A DNA stretch of 64,000 bases. It comes from Porpolomopsis calyptriformis (Eukaryota; Basidiomycota; Agaricomycetes; Agaricales; Hygrophoraceae). The notes below the pieces were generated by a model that was given only the letters and a program-made list of their open reading frames with translations, was not told the DNA's origin and searched no databases. The stretch is from positions 682,001-746,000 of the forward strand of contig OX621163.1 in the NCBI GenBank assembly GCA_951640195.1, given 5' to 3'. Every line of letters starts with the position of its first letter. The first letter of the stretch is position 1. The position numbers were made by a program, and so were the translations under genes. Of this stretch, positions 44,570-56,560 are shown in pieces.

Positions 44570-47500
44570 ATGAAAGTTTCATTTTATCTGGAACAAGACA
44601 TCTTGCCTCACCGTGACCTACCTGCGCGCATCTCTGTGCGTCGGTACAATCATCAGGAAACCATCCGCGCCGTGATGGGTCTTTTGAAGCTCGAACCCGT
44701 CGTGCTGGGCGTAGCCATAGAGGTTTCTTCCAAAGGATATGTCCAAGCATTAGCGTTATCGACCTCTCACACGGTCGTTCTTTTAACCGTCAACTCCAAA
44801 AATCGATCCTCACTCACTACTGATAGCCAATTGAGGGATGTTCTCCTTGGCTCATCTGTCCCCCTAGCCGGTTTTGGTATGGCTTACACGGCATTGCGTG
44901 TGAATCGTGATTGGTTGTATAACGTTCGGGCGGTCGACCTCTCAACACTCCTTTCCCCTCCAAAGAAGGCATGGAGTCCTTCGCAGTGTGTGAAAGAGAA
45001 ACTATCTTGGGGAGTCGATACTTCTAGAATTGATAGGATTTTTGAAGGCGGACGAGATTCAAAGCTTACTTGTTGTCGAGCTTGGATCTCTGCTATGTCA
45101 ATTTGTCCTTTCAGCTTCCATTGTCTATATTGATGAAGCGTTTTGCTTGAATACAGTCTCGCAGGGCGCTACCTTTCTGAGGTGCAGTCTTCTCTCAAGG
45201 TTGACACCACCTTATTGACAAAAAAGGCTCGTCATTACCTTGCATTCACACTTCGCTCCAAACCCAGAGTGACCTTGATACTAACAGGAGCTGAATTGCC
45301 TTGCCGAGTTGGTCATACAAGACCGCTGTCTTGAAAATGCAAAGCCAACTGAAGTTAAGAATGAGTTCACGAGTATCCGTTCGACCAAGGATGGCGACAT
45401 CTCATTACAAAATGCACGCTTCCGCAACCGCGTTCGACGGAGCAATCAGGTTTGAATAACATTTGCTATTGTTAGCCATTGGTTGATTATTCATATTGGT
45501 CAGACGTCTGTGGTAATGACAACTCACCATGGCCAAGAAGTAATCGGTTGGGCAACTGGTGCAAAAGGACGAACAAGCACTATAACTACGCGTCATAAAT
45601 TCTCCCCAAAAGGGGTAACGAGTGTAAGGGTTGTTGGTCGAGAAGAGTTAACAAACCCCGAGCGAGCACGCAATGAGTTTGTTCTCTGTGTCCTTCGGGG
45701 TGAACATCAACTCTGTGATTCACTCTTCATTCAACTATTGTGGTTCCTGCCCACACGCAAGGGCAACCCTGTCAACCGATTGTCAGGGTTTTCTGATATG
45801 AATGACTCTCAACGGCGGGTCATATCTCACATGGTATCGGGCACCCCACCCTTGGTCATTGCACATGGTAAGGTGTTCGTTTGGAAACAGCAGCACAGCT
45901 TTATACTGAGGCTGTTATAAGGCCCCCCCGGAACTGGGAAATCATCAACTATCGCATGTGCCGCATCGATATGGAATGCCGTATCTTCTCCATCATGGAT
46001 CGTTGCACATTCGAATGTAGCTGTCAAAAATATTGCACAGAGTCTCATGAAACGTGGAGTTTCATTTAAACTCATTGTTTCTCAGGAATTTTATGTCGAA
46101 TGGTTAGTTCCCATTATCCCAAGCTTGTGGTATTCTTGAACTTTGGCATCCCATTCAGGCACGAACACATTTACGTCGAGCTTCAAAACCACCTTGTGGT
46201 TTCTAATGAGCTACCGGATGGTAAAGTTGGCATGGAGCGCTTGCTCAATGGCACACACATCATACTATCTACCTTGGCCATCCTTTCGAACCCAGTCCTG
46301 GAGGAAAATGGCTTGTTCGATCTCGTCCCTGTCGAGAGACTTGTTATTGATGAGGCATCACAAATTGACATATTCGAGTACATGGTGAGTTCTCTCCTCT
46401 TTGATACCTACCTTTCTTTAGTTCTAACATCTATACAAAGCATCTCTTCCATAAATTTAGGAGGCTTCACAAGGTGTGTTTTTTCGGGGACCCAAAGCAA
46501 CGTAATTATCCATTTTGTTACCTTCCCTCCGTGACACAGCTAATGAACCAAGTACCCCCGTATGGGAAGGATACAGTTCCGTCCTTGAAGAGCATATTTG
46601 ATGTCAAGCACCTCAAACCCTCTGCTTTCTTTCTGAATACTCAATGTCTATCTCGAATTTTGATTTGTGAACATTTTGCTGATGCAGCACCGATAGACCA
46701 TATGCCTATTCCAATCGGCACGTTTATTTCACAAGAGGTTTACAAGAGGAAGCTCCTTTCGGAACATAAGATAACGGATATGTCCTGCGTCTCATTCATT
46801 GATGTCACGAAAGGGTGCGAGGAAAATAGTGGAACGAGCTGGAAGGTGTGTTTTTCTGCCGATACCAAAGTCATCTGATGGCTCAGATATCGATTATCAG
46901 AATATGGCCGAAGTAAACACGATTGTTCATCTTGTTCGTTATTACTATCGGCTTACGGATTTCTGCATCATTACGCCTTATGACGCGCAACGAGCAGCCA
47001 TTGAGCGGCAGCTCAAAGCAGAACAGTTACCTTCCGACCGTGTTTTCAATGTCGACAGTTTCCAGGGTATTCTTTATCACCTACAAGTAGCTTCGAGTTG
47101 CTAACAAGTGCTCTCCAGGAAACGAGGCCGACTACGTTATCATCTCGGTTGTGCGCACGGAGTCTCCTGGATTTCTTTGGTCCAATAACAGAATCAACGT
47201 CATGCTGACTCGTTGCCGTGTTGGGATGGTTATCGCCACCAATCGGAATTTTTTGACCAAGACCAACGCCCAGTCCACATTGCTTGGGAAACTTGCCAAG
47301 TTTTGGGAGACGAATCATCAAGGGATGACCTGGAAAGATTGGAAATTAGTTGCGGAGCAAAAGGCTGATATGCCTGGGGTTCTCGGTCTCCGCCGTATCC
47401 CTCCCGTTCTTACCTCGATTCCCCCACCAATGCCGAATTGTCCCACCGCTGCGATAAACCTTGGCGGATGGAATCGTCGGGCGAGATCGAAGAAGAGTTC

Positions 47501-47696
47501 AAAACCATCGGCCACAACGATGAAGCCTATTAATGGCTCGGTGGATTCGACAGTCATGCTGCGCTCCATACCTCCCCATCTTTCCGGACGGCCAACAACT
47601 TCGATGGCTTCTCTAGTCCAAAACATGACTAACATGCGACTTCAAAAGCAGTCAGCAAGTAGCTCCCCTCGCGTTAAATCTTCAAAGCGACATTGA
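44570..47696 (+). CDS. SF1 helicase (UPF1/DNA2-like) with N-terminal exonuclease-like region
   Basis: A predicted ATP-dependent RNA/DNA helicase. The N-terminal 200 residues (LALSTSHTVVLLTVNSKNRS, CCRAWISAI) look like a 3'-5' exonuclease fold whose catalytic acids I cannot confirm. Helicase motifs follow across GT-AG introns: NDSQRRVISHM (Q), GPPGTGKSST (I), LVIDEASQID (II), FFGDPKQLPPYGKDTVPSL (III), NTQYHMPIPIGTFISQ (a variant of QYRMP), CIITPYDAQRAAIERQL, FNVDSFQGNEADYVIISVVR (V), INVMLTRCRVGMVIATN (VI). The C-terminal 110 residues are basic and disordered. Near 45285-45310 the frame shifts between ILTGAEL and CLAELVIQDRCLEN. This is either an unseen intron or a small deletion, so the copy could be inactive. 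Confidence 0.72.
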
Positions 47697-47940
47697 TCAG
47701 GAGCATGTTAGACTTTCGACGATGGGCGTGTAGAATAGATCTTGCATTATGGTAATACAATTTGTGCTATGATGATACGAAGGGTGGAAGGACCAGCGCT
47801 GGCTGGCATTGGGTGGCAATAATCTGGAGTGACCTCTCACAAGGTAGTATCTTTCCTGTGATGTTGGGGATAAAGGGGCGAAAGGAAGGGAATACATGCC
47901 ATGTAAATATCTATTCACTGTGGGAAGTAAATCCGTAGAT

Positions 47941-47991
47941 ATCAGCGATCGCCTCGCTGATTGTGCATGAATCAGTGGTCTTGCCACTGAT
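47941..47991. repeat. Two tandem ATCAG-stem hairpins
   Basis: ATCAGCGA/TCGCTGAT with a 5-nt loop (47941-47961), then ATCAGTGG/CCACTGAT with a 5-nt loop (47971-47991). Each stem is a perfect 8 bp. Related CACTGAT/ATCGCTGAT words recur to about 48055. Confidence 0.6.
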
Positions 47992-48229
47992 AGTTGAGTT
48001 ACTTGTGTTCGGTGATCATCGCTGATTTCAATTTTAAGTCACTGATTTTAAGTGATATCTTACTATCATTAGAAAATAAATGCTATTTTCATTACTAACT
48101 ATTCAATGAGCTGAATCAACATGTTAACCCGCTAATGCACTTTGGGTTGACCAGTCTCTGGTTGCAGAGTTGTACATCTTTCTCAATTTCCAGATATAAT
48201 GGTGCAGTCAGTGAGATTAAGTGTGGAAG

Positions 48230-48312
48230 GAATGGTGCAATGGGTATATTGTAAGTGCTGCATATTCTACTGCTTCGGAAGCGAGAGTTCGAGCCCAGCT
48301 TGTAATTTTTTT
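48230..48312 (+). repeat. Possible tRNA-derived SINE remnant
   Basis: An A-box-like TGGTGCAATGGG (about 48233-48244) is followed about 40 bp later by a B-box-like GAGTTCGAGCCC (48285-48296) and then a T-run terminator (48306-48312). The T arm does not pair well and no acceptor stem forms, so this is not a functional tRNA. Confidence 0.35.
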
Positions 48313-48779
48313 TATTCGGTAGACTTAGACAACGTGACCTGATTGCTGATTTTATGACGGGAAACCACTTGTCGGCGATTTACTAGCCTGCTTGTGCAAA
48401 AGTAGCCACTTGTTGCGATACTCCCTCAGCCATTAAGACCTGAGTCAACTGACCATCTGATGGCGAGTACAGTACATGTCCCATAGATTCATCTATACTG
48501 CTCACACGCTGCGGATACTAGAGCATAGATGTGTCTATACATTTTCAAAACCAGAGGTTGGTTATCAGAGTTCCTCAGACAACACATGAGATACGGTAGA
48601 TTCTTCCCGAACCCTCAGCCTCTCTAAACTGTCGGATTTCGTGAACATTACGGGAAAAATGTGGACCGGGAATATTATGATCACATACCGAAATGTGGGA
48701 GGTGAGCCTAATCTAATCACCAACACGCGCAAGGTCTGAGCTGCCCGAGCACACATCAACGGTGGGGACGTAGCCAAGT

Positions 48780-50421
48780 TCACCCAAGTCTCGGTTTTTT
48801 CCTACTCGACCCGTGGGCCCCATTCCCGCTCGCCCCTTGCCCTGCGTAAGCCCCTCCACCACTGAGACTGGCAAAGCTGGCAGCACTTCCCGGTTTCGAC
48901 TGTGAGTGTTGGAACGGAGGTGCATGAGCGTGTGCTGCGTGCTGCTGAGACGTGCCTGGTGGGGCTGCCATCATGGAAGATGCCTCTTCCACCGTAATGC
49001 GGCGGTGCGGTGGAAGTTGGGGACTAAGAACGGTGAGGAAGGCACTGCCGAGTTGACGGGTGTCAGACACAATGCCTGTGTGGATGAGGTGGTTTTGTTT
49101 TCAGACTAACGACGTACTTGTGTGTTGGTTTTGGGTCCTCGTGAAACCATTTGTGCTGTAGTGCCTGTTTAGCAGTAAGACGAACCTCGGGATCGTAGGC
49201 AAAAAGCTGGCGTAGGAGATCATAACCCTGAGAGGAACGTATTCGTGATTGACACCAATCGGCCAGACGGTTCATATATCTGTTTATCATAACAGAATAT
49301 CACCCGTGTGGACATTACAGGAAAGTGGCGAAATGGGCAACTCACGGATCGAGACGCTTCATATTTTGATACTCGGGCATGTCTACGATGTCGGGCCAAT
49401 CTTTCTCTAAGGATATAAAGGCAATGAGATGAAATATCAAGGCAAGTTGGAAGAGCGAACCATCTGGGGTTCCCAACACTTCGAATACTTTCAACAATTG
49501 ATCTTTCTGGAACGGGACGTTCTTCTTGGAGTCTAACTTTGCTTCCTCTCCTTTGAAAATAGGTCGGAGACTTGCCAACTCCGCCATGACGCACCCAACC
49601 GCCCAACAATCAATCGCCTTGTTGTAATGTTTGGCGCCCATCAGAAGCTCGGGTGCGCGGTACCAAATCGTGACCACGACTTTATCACCCGCGAATAATG
49701 GCTGCAGTGGTTGGTGTATGAGCCGTGCCAGGCCCAAGTCGCCGATTTTCACAACGCCGGATGATGTGATGAGGATATTGGCTGGTTTGAGGTCTCGATG
49801 GAGGATGTGACAAGAATGAAGGTAGAGGAGGCCGCTGAAAAGTTGGTAAATGAGCGATTTGAGAACGGCGGTGGGAATTGGCGATCGTAGAGTCTGAGAG
49901 TGATGGTGGATGACTTGCTGGGGTGTGTGTTATGAATTGGCCCGTAGGAATGGAGCTTTGGGGGGCGTACGAGAAAATCATGTTCGGCGTATTCAAAGAT
50001 CATGTAGATCAACTTGTCCTCTAGTATGACTTCCTTCAGCGCAACGATATTCTCATGAGAAATTTCGCGATTTAACTACAGAACGGGCTCGTGAGCAGAG
50101 AAGGATAGCGAGAACAAACCGTCTCACGGCAATTTCTCTGATAGCGCTCTGGCTGATCCCAGTATACGTCGCAACGTCTCCCTCTTTGTCGTGTTTGAAC
50201 CTCTTTATAGCGTGTATTTTTCCGTCTTCCCCGAGGCTTTGGGCCTTGTATACTCGACCATAAGTACCTGAGGAAATGAAGCCGAGAATCTTGTACTTGG
50301 ACCTCAGAGATACGAGTTGGCGAGCTCCGTCCCGTCTGGCGCGGTAAGCACGCATAGGATCAGTGAGGAGGATATTGCTTGACCATTCGTCAATCATTGT
50401 ATCCGCCTTTGCCATCGCCAT
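48780..50421 (-). CDS. SSN3: Mediator kinase CDK8 (Ssn3/Srb10)
   Basis: A cyclin C-dependent kinase of the Mediator kinase module that phosphorylates transcription factors and Pol II. Several exons. [20 protein letters not shown] (Gly loop), [12 protein letters not shown] (catalytic Lys), [11 protein letters not shown] (cyclin-facing helix as in CDK8, not PSTAIRE), [14 protein letters not shown] (hinge), [24 protein letters not shown] (DLG in place of DFG), [34 protein letters not shown]. The C-terminal tail is Gly/Ser/His-rich and ends SSRKKPRLG, a possible nuclear signal. ATG 50421 is the first in frame. It diverges from Chs5 over 108 bp. Confidence 0.93.
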
Positions 50422-50473
50422 CGATCCATGCCGGAGTGAATACCGACCGTGAGACACTCGGACAAGAAGTGAC

Positions 50474-50486
50474 CACGACTGTCGTG
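50474..50486. promoter_or_regulatory. CACGAC-T-GTCGTG palindrome
   Basis: A perfect 6-bp inverted repeat with one central base, placed midway in the 108-bp gap between the divergent CDK8 (50421) and Chs5 (50530) starts. It is a candidate dimer-binding site; no factor recognised. Confidence 0.35.
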
Positions 50487-50529
50487 ACTTTGACTTTGCA
50501 AGGACACGCACCGCGACATCAACTACAAA

Positions 50530-52127
50530 ATGGACAAATCCCTAGAAAGTTTCACCTTCACGGTAGGGAAGCTAGGTTTGTGTTCTACTCTTGATGTTCT
50601 CGCGCTTGGTGGCTCACTGGTATTAAAAACACTAGACGCTGGGATGGCTGTGAGCAGAACTTGCTCTCAACGGTGTCTTGATACTCATAGTAACAGATTC
50701 TACTCGGGGAGCGTGCGCATTTGATCGAGTTTCCGTCCATCCTCCTGCCCCCCGGTGCGACAACCGGTTCGATTGTTAACATTTCTGTACACCAGAATAT
50801 TTCGGAGGAGGAACGCCGCGACAGGGAGTTCTGGGCTCTGCAGGATGAAATTCTGAAGATGTTTGGGCATAATACTCCAGAGCATCCGGAACTTAAGGTG
50901 AGTTCCTCTTTCTGTCTTGTAGCGGCGTTGAACGCATCGCCATATTTAAACAACCCAGTTGCGAAACATAACTCAAACTTCTGTCACTCTCGAATGGCCT
51001 CCAATCAAACTCGCTACGGCCAATCTCCGGTCTCTTGACATTTACAGAAATAATCAGCGTCTGGCTTCGATACCTTCCCCACACACAAACACCTCCACCA
51101 AACTCTCCGGGCTCGAAATCAACTCGGAGTACACTTTCCAGCTTATCCTACGCACCACCGCAGGCACATATCCTTCCAACATCATCCGTGCTCGCACGCA
51201 CACTATGAGTGATACATCAGGTATTTCAGTTTGCTTCGGAAATGTGCAGGACCCAGTGATGCTTGAGAATGCCAAACTCGCACTGGAGGAGATGAAGGCT
51301 AAATGGAGCGACAAGATTCAGATCGATACGACACATTTCGTTTGCACGACTCCAGCAACCGCGCCCAGTAGTGCCCAGGCGTCTGGTGGCGCCGGCGGTG
51401 CACCTGGGGTAGAATATCAAAGAGCTTTGCAGCTCAGTATTCCGGTGGTTCAGCCTCATTGGATTTTAGCATGCCATTCGGAGAAAAAGTTTGCTTGATT
51501 CACTAATTTTCAATTTCTTTCAACTTCACTCAAAAACTTGATAGGATGGTGCCCATTTCAGGATATTATCTCGGGACGACGCCTTCTGCGCCCGCCAATT
51601 CTCCCACCTTCACGCGGCCACAATCAATGTCTCAAGCTTCTCTTCCTCGTTCGTCCCCTCTCCCAGCAAACAACCGGGCCTCGATGCCAGCACCGTCGCG
51701 CCCCAAGTCAATCAGTCCTCCGGCCACTTCAGCTTTCGTCAATCAACCGCCAACGAGCCCGGAACTGCAGCCTCGTACACGTTTCGAACCCACGCCAGAA
51801 GAAGACATTGGGGATGATGGTGTGGTAGAAGTTCAGCTCGAGAAGACGGCGAGCTCGGAAGCCAAAAGAAAAAGTAGGAGCGGGACCATGAACAAAAATT
51901 TTAGGTTCCCATCGCCGATGCCTTCCACTGTTTCAGGTACCACAACCAAGAAAGCTCCTCCTCCACTGGCGCCCGAATCTCTCGTGACCGTCGATCCGCG
52001 ACCTGCTCTGATCACGCCCTCAAGTGTTGAAGTACCTCCGCCACCTCCTGTTGAGAAAGAGAAGAGGAACTTGGTCGATGATGGAGAAGAGGATGTTGGA
52101 CCAACAGAGGAAATATCTTTGAATTGA
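50530..52127 (+). CDS. CHS5: Exomer scaffold Chs5 (FN3-BRCT)
   Basis: The core of the exomer coat that moves chitin synthase and other cargo from the trans-Golgi to the cell surface. Five exons. The N-terminal dimerisation segment reads ESFTFTVGKLDAGMAILLGE, then HLIEFPSILLPPGATTGSIV. The fibronectin-III domain runs LRNITQTSVTLEWPPIKLAT to GLEINSEYTFQLILRTTAGT. The BRCT domain runs GISVCFGNVQDPVMLENAKL to LSIPVVQPHWILACHSEKKM. After PISGYYLG the tail (about 190 residues) is Ser/Pro-rich and acidic at its end. Length about 480 residues. All junctions keep frame. Confidence 0.92.
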
Positions 52128-52198
52128 TTGTTTTATTGCAAATGGAGATTTATCGGACACGGTGCTTTGGTGATGTAAGCGGCAGCATTCAACTTGCT

Positions 52199-52512
52199 TC
52201 ACCCGTGGCACTCCGATACGTTAAAGACGACCTTAATGATAGCCGTACCTCGGAGCTGGATGCTTTGGTCTTCGAAGACATTATCCCTCCTGGCTTAGTA
52301 CCAACGCCAACATAGTTAAACACCTTCCCAAAAAGCTTGACCAAAGATATGGTCGCATATGCGGTTGATTGGAAAGTTTTCGGAAATTATCAAGATCAAG
52401 AACTTGGGTGGGTGGCGATTCGACTTGTATTCTGGCTGATCTCTCATACTTTCCGGGGATCTTTCAAGCTGCAACGCAAAGGATCGAAACCTATCGGAAC
52501 AAGATATAGGGA
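52199..52512 (+). pseudogene. Broken partial duplicate of the downstream NTPase gene start
   Basis: It reads LRYVKDDLNDSRTSELDALV where the gene at 53466 has LVYIRDDLEDTRHTELDDLI. Nucleotide identity then continues through ATAGTTAAACACCTTCCC, AACTTGGGTG and GACTTGTATTCTGGCTGATC, that is past the exon 1/intron 1 border and into exon 2. Internal deletions and a stop at 52313-52315 destroy the frame. The two copies lie about 1.26 kb apart in direct orientation. This is a tandem duplication followed by decay. Confidence 0.75.
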
Positions 52513-52770
52513 CGTTACCCATAACTCTACTCGCTGGCTCATTCCATCCCCGCGGCTAGCCTGTTCGCCATTTTGTACAATCTCGATCTCCCAAATGATT
52601 TCGTTTGTCATCACCCCCTTCCCAACCGCTCCGGCTTGTATTTTCTCCATTGATTGAAATGATAATAAACCCACTCTTGTCAGGTTTGTGGTGCAATTAC
52701 TGGACATCAATAATATGAAAACCATCATCGTTCCCAACCAATGGATCCTCCTCTCGCCGATCTCGTATCT

Positions 52771-53202
52771 CTATTCAGTATCCAACACTGCAACTTCTGC
52801 TTCCATCGCTGTGCACTCAGCAGCAAGCTTTTCCCGCTCCTCTCGCTCTGCCTGCTTAATCTTGGCATGTACTTCAGCCAGCTTACTTTCCAGATCCTCA
52901 ACTTGAATTCCACGTCAGCACAGAATCTCAACTGTACCTGGAAACTCACCATCGTCGCTGGTATGATCAGGTCTTGGTTGGTAGTTAATCGTGTTCTGGT
53001 TGTTCCTGCCACCCACGATCCCACCATGGATCGGTGAATTGAAGTTGTCTCCATGAGTGATCCTTTTATTGCGGTTGGTCATAGCGTGAGTTTGGTTGCG
53101 GCTCACATCACTGAAGCCGTTTTCGAGTGCGGTGGTGTCCCCCAACCTGGCTAAAAGTTGCAGCCATTTTCGTGGGTACTTCGGCGTAAAGTTTTGATTC
53201 AT
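52771..53202 (-). CDS. Small coiled-coil protein with Asn/Gly-rich motif
   Basis: Two exons (53202-52950, 52901-52771) join in frame over a 48-bp GT-AG intron into about 127 residues. The N-terminal part includes KYPRKWLQLLARLGDTTALE. The centre carries a polar motif, GDNFNSPIHGGIVGGRNNQN, followed by TINY. The C-terminal third is a charged coiled coil (VEDLESKLAEVHAKIKQAER). No enzyme domain. Similar Asn/Gly strings occur at the N-termini of basidiomycete NLRs, including the NLR at 57173-61018. It lies between the broken duplicate and the NTPase gene, on the opposite strand. Confidence 0.5.
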
Positions 53203-53465
53203 CTTTGCCTGAGCAATCGTTCAAGTCCAGTTTATATGCCTTCATCAATAATGTTTACGATCCCAAGCACTCTCGGTCTCGTTGTATTCGCACCCCACTC
53301 TATCAGGCACCGCGGGGAGATGCGGTGGATCATATCAGATCTTCCAGTGGATGATCGATGATCGATAAAATCAGATTGACGATTTACATAAGCAATCAGC
53401 TTCCACTCTACCAGCAGCCACGAAGGCGATCTCAAGAACGCGAACCCTCTCAACTTACTTCAATC

Positions 53466-56400
53466 ATGCCACTTGTATATATTAGAGACGACCTTGAGGA
53501 TACCCGCCACACGGAGCTGGATGATCTGATCTTCCGTGTTCTTGGATTCACTCCTGAAATCCTTCCTAATCTCCCCCCTGGTCAAGTGCTAACGGCCCTC
53601 TACAACATAGTTAAACACCTTCCCGAGAAGCTTGACCAAAGATACGAGAGTATGAATGCCTTAGAACGGCTGATTGAAGAGTTTCCGGAAATCATTAAGC
53701 TGACCCACGAGGCTTATAGATCAAGGACTTTTAGAAACATAAGAAACTTGGGTGTGTAACGACTTGACTTGTATTCTGGCTGATCTAATTCCTTTCTGTT
53801 ATAGAAATCCTTCAAGCCTCGAGGCAACGGAAAACGAAGGGTCCACATCTGGCTGAGCAAGATATCACGGAGCAAAGTGAGCGTCTCGGTTCGGTATGAT
53901 CTTACATTACCTTTACCCAATCAATTCACAGAAACAGGTACCATTCCGACATTTTCGCCCAATGGAGATTGGACTAACGTGTGTTAAAGCAACGTTAAAG
54001 GCATGGGATGCGCCATTCATAGGCAAGGCTCACGAACTGCTTGCAATGACCATCCACGCGATGAACAAGAGTCGCGGGATGGACCCCTATGCCAATTATC
54101 TACCCATCATCCAAAGCTCAGGAACAGGAAAATCGCGGACGGTGCACGAACTTGCCCGTCTAGTGTTCACCATTCCATTCAATCTTCGTAACCAAGATGA
54201 AAGTTCTGGTATGTCATTCTGCTGATCCACACGCTGACCGTTGGTTTAAACTTTATTCAGGATATGCGTTTCCGGAACCGGACAGCTCCATTCGGGATTA
54301 TCTTACTCGAAACCGTTTCTCTAAGAACGGCCAATGTGAGAATGATCAGATGCCTTCGAGTTATGAGGATATTATGGCGGGATTCGTTCTTTTTTTTGCC
54401 GAACTGTTCAAAACGGTTCGTGTCAATCTCAAAAGGAACATCAAGCGCCAATCGACCACCGAAACCCTCGCTACAGCGTGGCGGGAGTACTTGAATCAGC
54501 GCAAGGGTTCGGGTACATCGAGCAGTCGTGTGGCGATGTATGATCAACTCCAAGATGTACGTGCAATTCAGAAATGTTGGGGTTGGATTGGCACTGACAT
54601 TCGCGCTAGGCTCTGGGCGATCGCAAGCGGTCACAATCGAAAGACCTCGATGCGCTGATTACCGAGGCTATGGACGAAGTCAAAGAACTTGAAAACGCTA
54701 TCGATTCCCTCCTGGATACGCGAGCAACGGACCATGACGTCCGGATTTTACTTTATTTCGACGAGGCCCATTCCTTGACCAACATACCAGTTATCAATGA
54801 TACCAACTCTCGCAATCGATACGATGTCCTCTGTGCAGCTCTATCCCACTTAAGGAGTTGTCCATTGTTCGCCATAACACTCTCAACCAATTCCAAACTT
54901 TCGCAACTTTCTCCCAGTAAACGTGCGCATCCTTCTAATCGAATACTTGAAGGAAAGGATTCGCTTCAGGCACCATTCACCGAGCTACCATTCGATTGTT
55001 TGGAGGATGGTCAACCATTGATTCGCCCCAATGAAATGACACTTGCCCAAGTAGCCGAAGTCGGCTTCATGGTCAAATTCGGCAGACCTCTGTAAGTATC
55101 TTTATAACCCATCTTCATTCTCTCCCTGATCAGTTGGCAACAGGTTTCTGACTCGATGGAATTCAGCCCAGCCGGAGTCGGCAGTTAGACGCGACATGAT
55201 AGACTTCGCTCGCGCAAAACTCGCTCGCCGGACTGGCCACCTGGTTGGTCAAGATGACAAGGATGAACATGTCAGGCTTGCATGGCTTGCGGCACTCAGC
55301 ACGCGCCTGCTGCTGGAGTTTGAACCACGACGAGAGGCAGCATTGTTGACTGAGGCTAGGCTGGTTGAGGGGAATATGAGGATTGCCTACAGCGTTCCAA
55401 AGCACCGCGAATATCTTCGTTCAGGTGCCCCATCCGAACCAATCCTTGCAGAGGCTGCCGCACAAGAGATGAATAAAATGGCCCAACCGATACCTGACAT
55501 CCTGGCCAATTTTGTCCGCGACGGGTTGCTGGACAAAGGGGAAGCTGGTGAACTTGTTATGCGGCTTTTGCTAACTCAGGCATGGGATCTTGCCGCCAAA
55601 AAGACCTGTGCCCGAGATGGCGTATCGCTCTCGTTCAGCCGAGCTGTCCATCTTTTCGATTTCCTCAGAGAGCTTTTTGGAGGGCAACACTTGCAAGCAA
55701 TCCTCACAAGTAATTCTGACAATGACGCAGAGGGTGGGACGTTCAAGGAGGCATTCAAAAATGCATATATTCGATTCTCGCATTTTGCCAGAAACGGCAA
55801 AGATAACAACACGACAACGCACGCAGCTTGGGCTGCCGTCGCTCGCGGAATGGCTGTCCAATGTTCACGCAACCAAGACCTCATTGATGCCGTGTTGCCA
55901 CTTGTGCTGCGGGACGAGACGCTTTGCGAAGAAATCATGTCTGGGATTCTTATTCAGGTCAAAAACAAGAAGGACGCGGAAGTCATTGTCATCGACGAGG
56001 CAGAAGTTGGACAGGGCACTGGATTCTTTCCCAAGAACAAGCCGAACGATCGTCGGCCGTACATCACCCTCGTCATGCAACTGGGCATACAAACGAAAGC
56101 TTCCAGGGATGCGTTTCCGGCAGCTGTGCCCACGACACCCAAGAAAACGAACGCCCCCAAACCACGCCCCTACCAAACACCCGCCAAACTTTTGGTACGG
56201 GTCAGGAAATCCTCCCGTGGGGTCGCGAATCATCCACGCTACCCAATCTATGTCCATGGGTGTTCAAGTTCCGTGTACCAGGTGGTACAAAACAAGGATC
56301 AGTACGCTCTTCTTCTCCGCGGTCGGGACCTCCTGGAAGAACATCCCAGGCAGTCTTCCGGCAGTCTTTCGGCCGTACGTCGGTTCAAGTACGCCTGGAA

Positions 56401-56560
56401 TCTAGGCCCAGATTGTTATGATTGGATCGACGACCCGAAACTGAATGAAATTGTGGAGGATGCGAACGAACCGGAGGACGGGCTATATATTGGCCCAGCT
56501 GCAGTTGACATCAAGTTCATCTATCCCAACTTGGCAGATTCCGACAGTGAGACCGGTTAG
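53466..56560 (+). CDS. Large fungal P-loop NTPase with nuclease-like C-terminal motif
   Basis: Several exons join in frame to about 940 residues. The N-terminal 100 residues are helical (LPNLPPGQVLTALYNIVKHL). The NTPase core has a Walker A-like PIIQSSGTGKSRTVHELAR (Gln in place of the usual first Gly/Ala), Walker B ILLYFDEAHSLT and a sensor-like ITLSTNSKLSQL. Family-typical blocks follow: FDCLEDGQPLIRPNEMTLAQ, SVPKHREYLRSGAPSEPILA, AYIRFSHFARNGKDNN. Near residue 775 LCEEIMSGILIQVKNKKDAE ends in a Gln-x-Lys motif like PD-(D/E)xK/Mrr-type nucleases. I know this as an expanded, uncharacterised Agaricomycete family. A link to Crinkler (CR)-type NTPase-nuclease proteins is inference. The C-terminus is rich in aromatic and acidic residues. 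Confidence 0.7.

Larger units (their letters stand above)
47697..48779. other. Intergenic, repeat-bearing
   Basis: About 1.1 kb without a supportable gene. It contains two hairpins (47941-47991) and a SINE-like stretch (48230-48312), listed separately. Confidence 0.55.
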
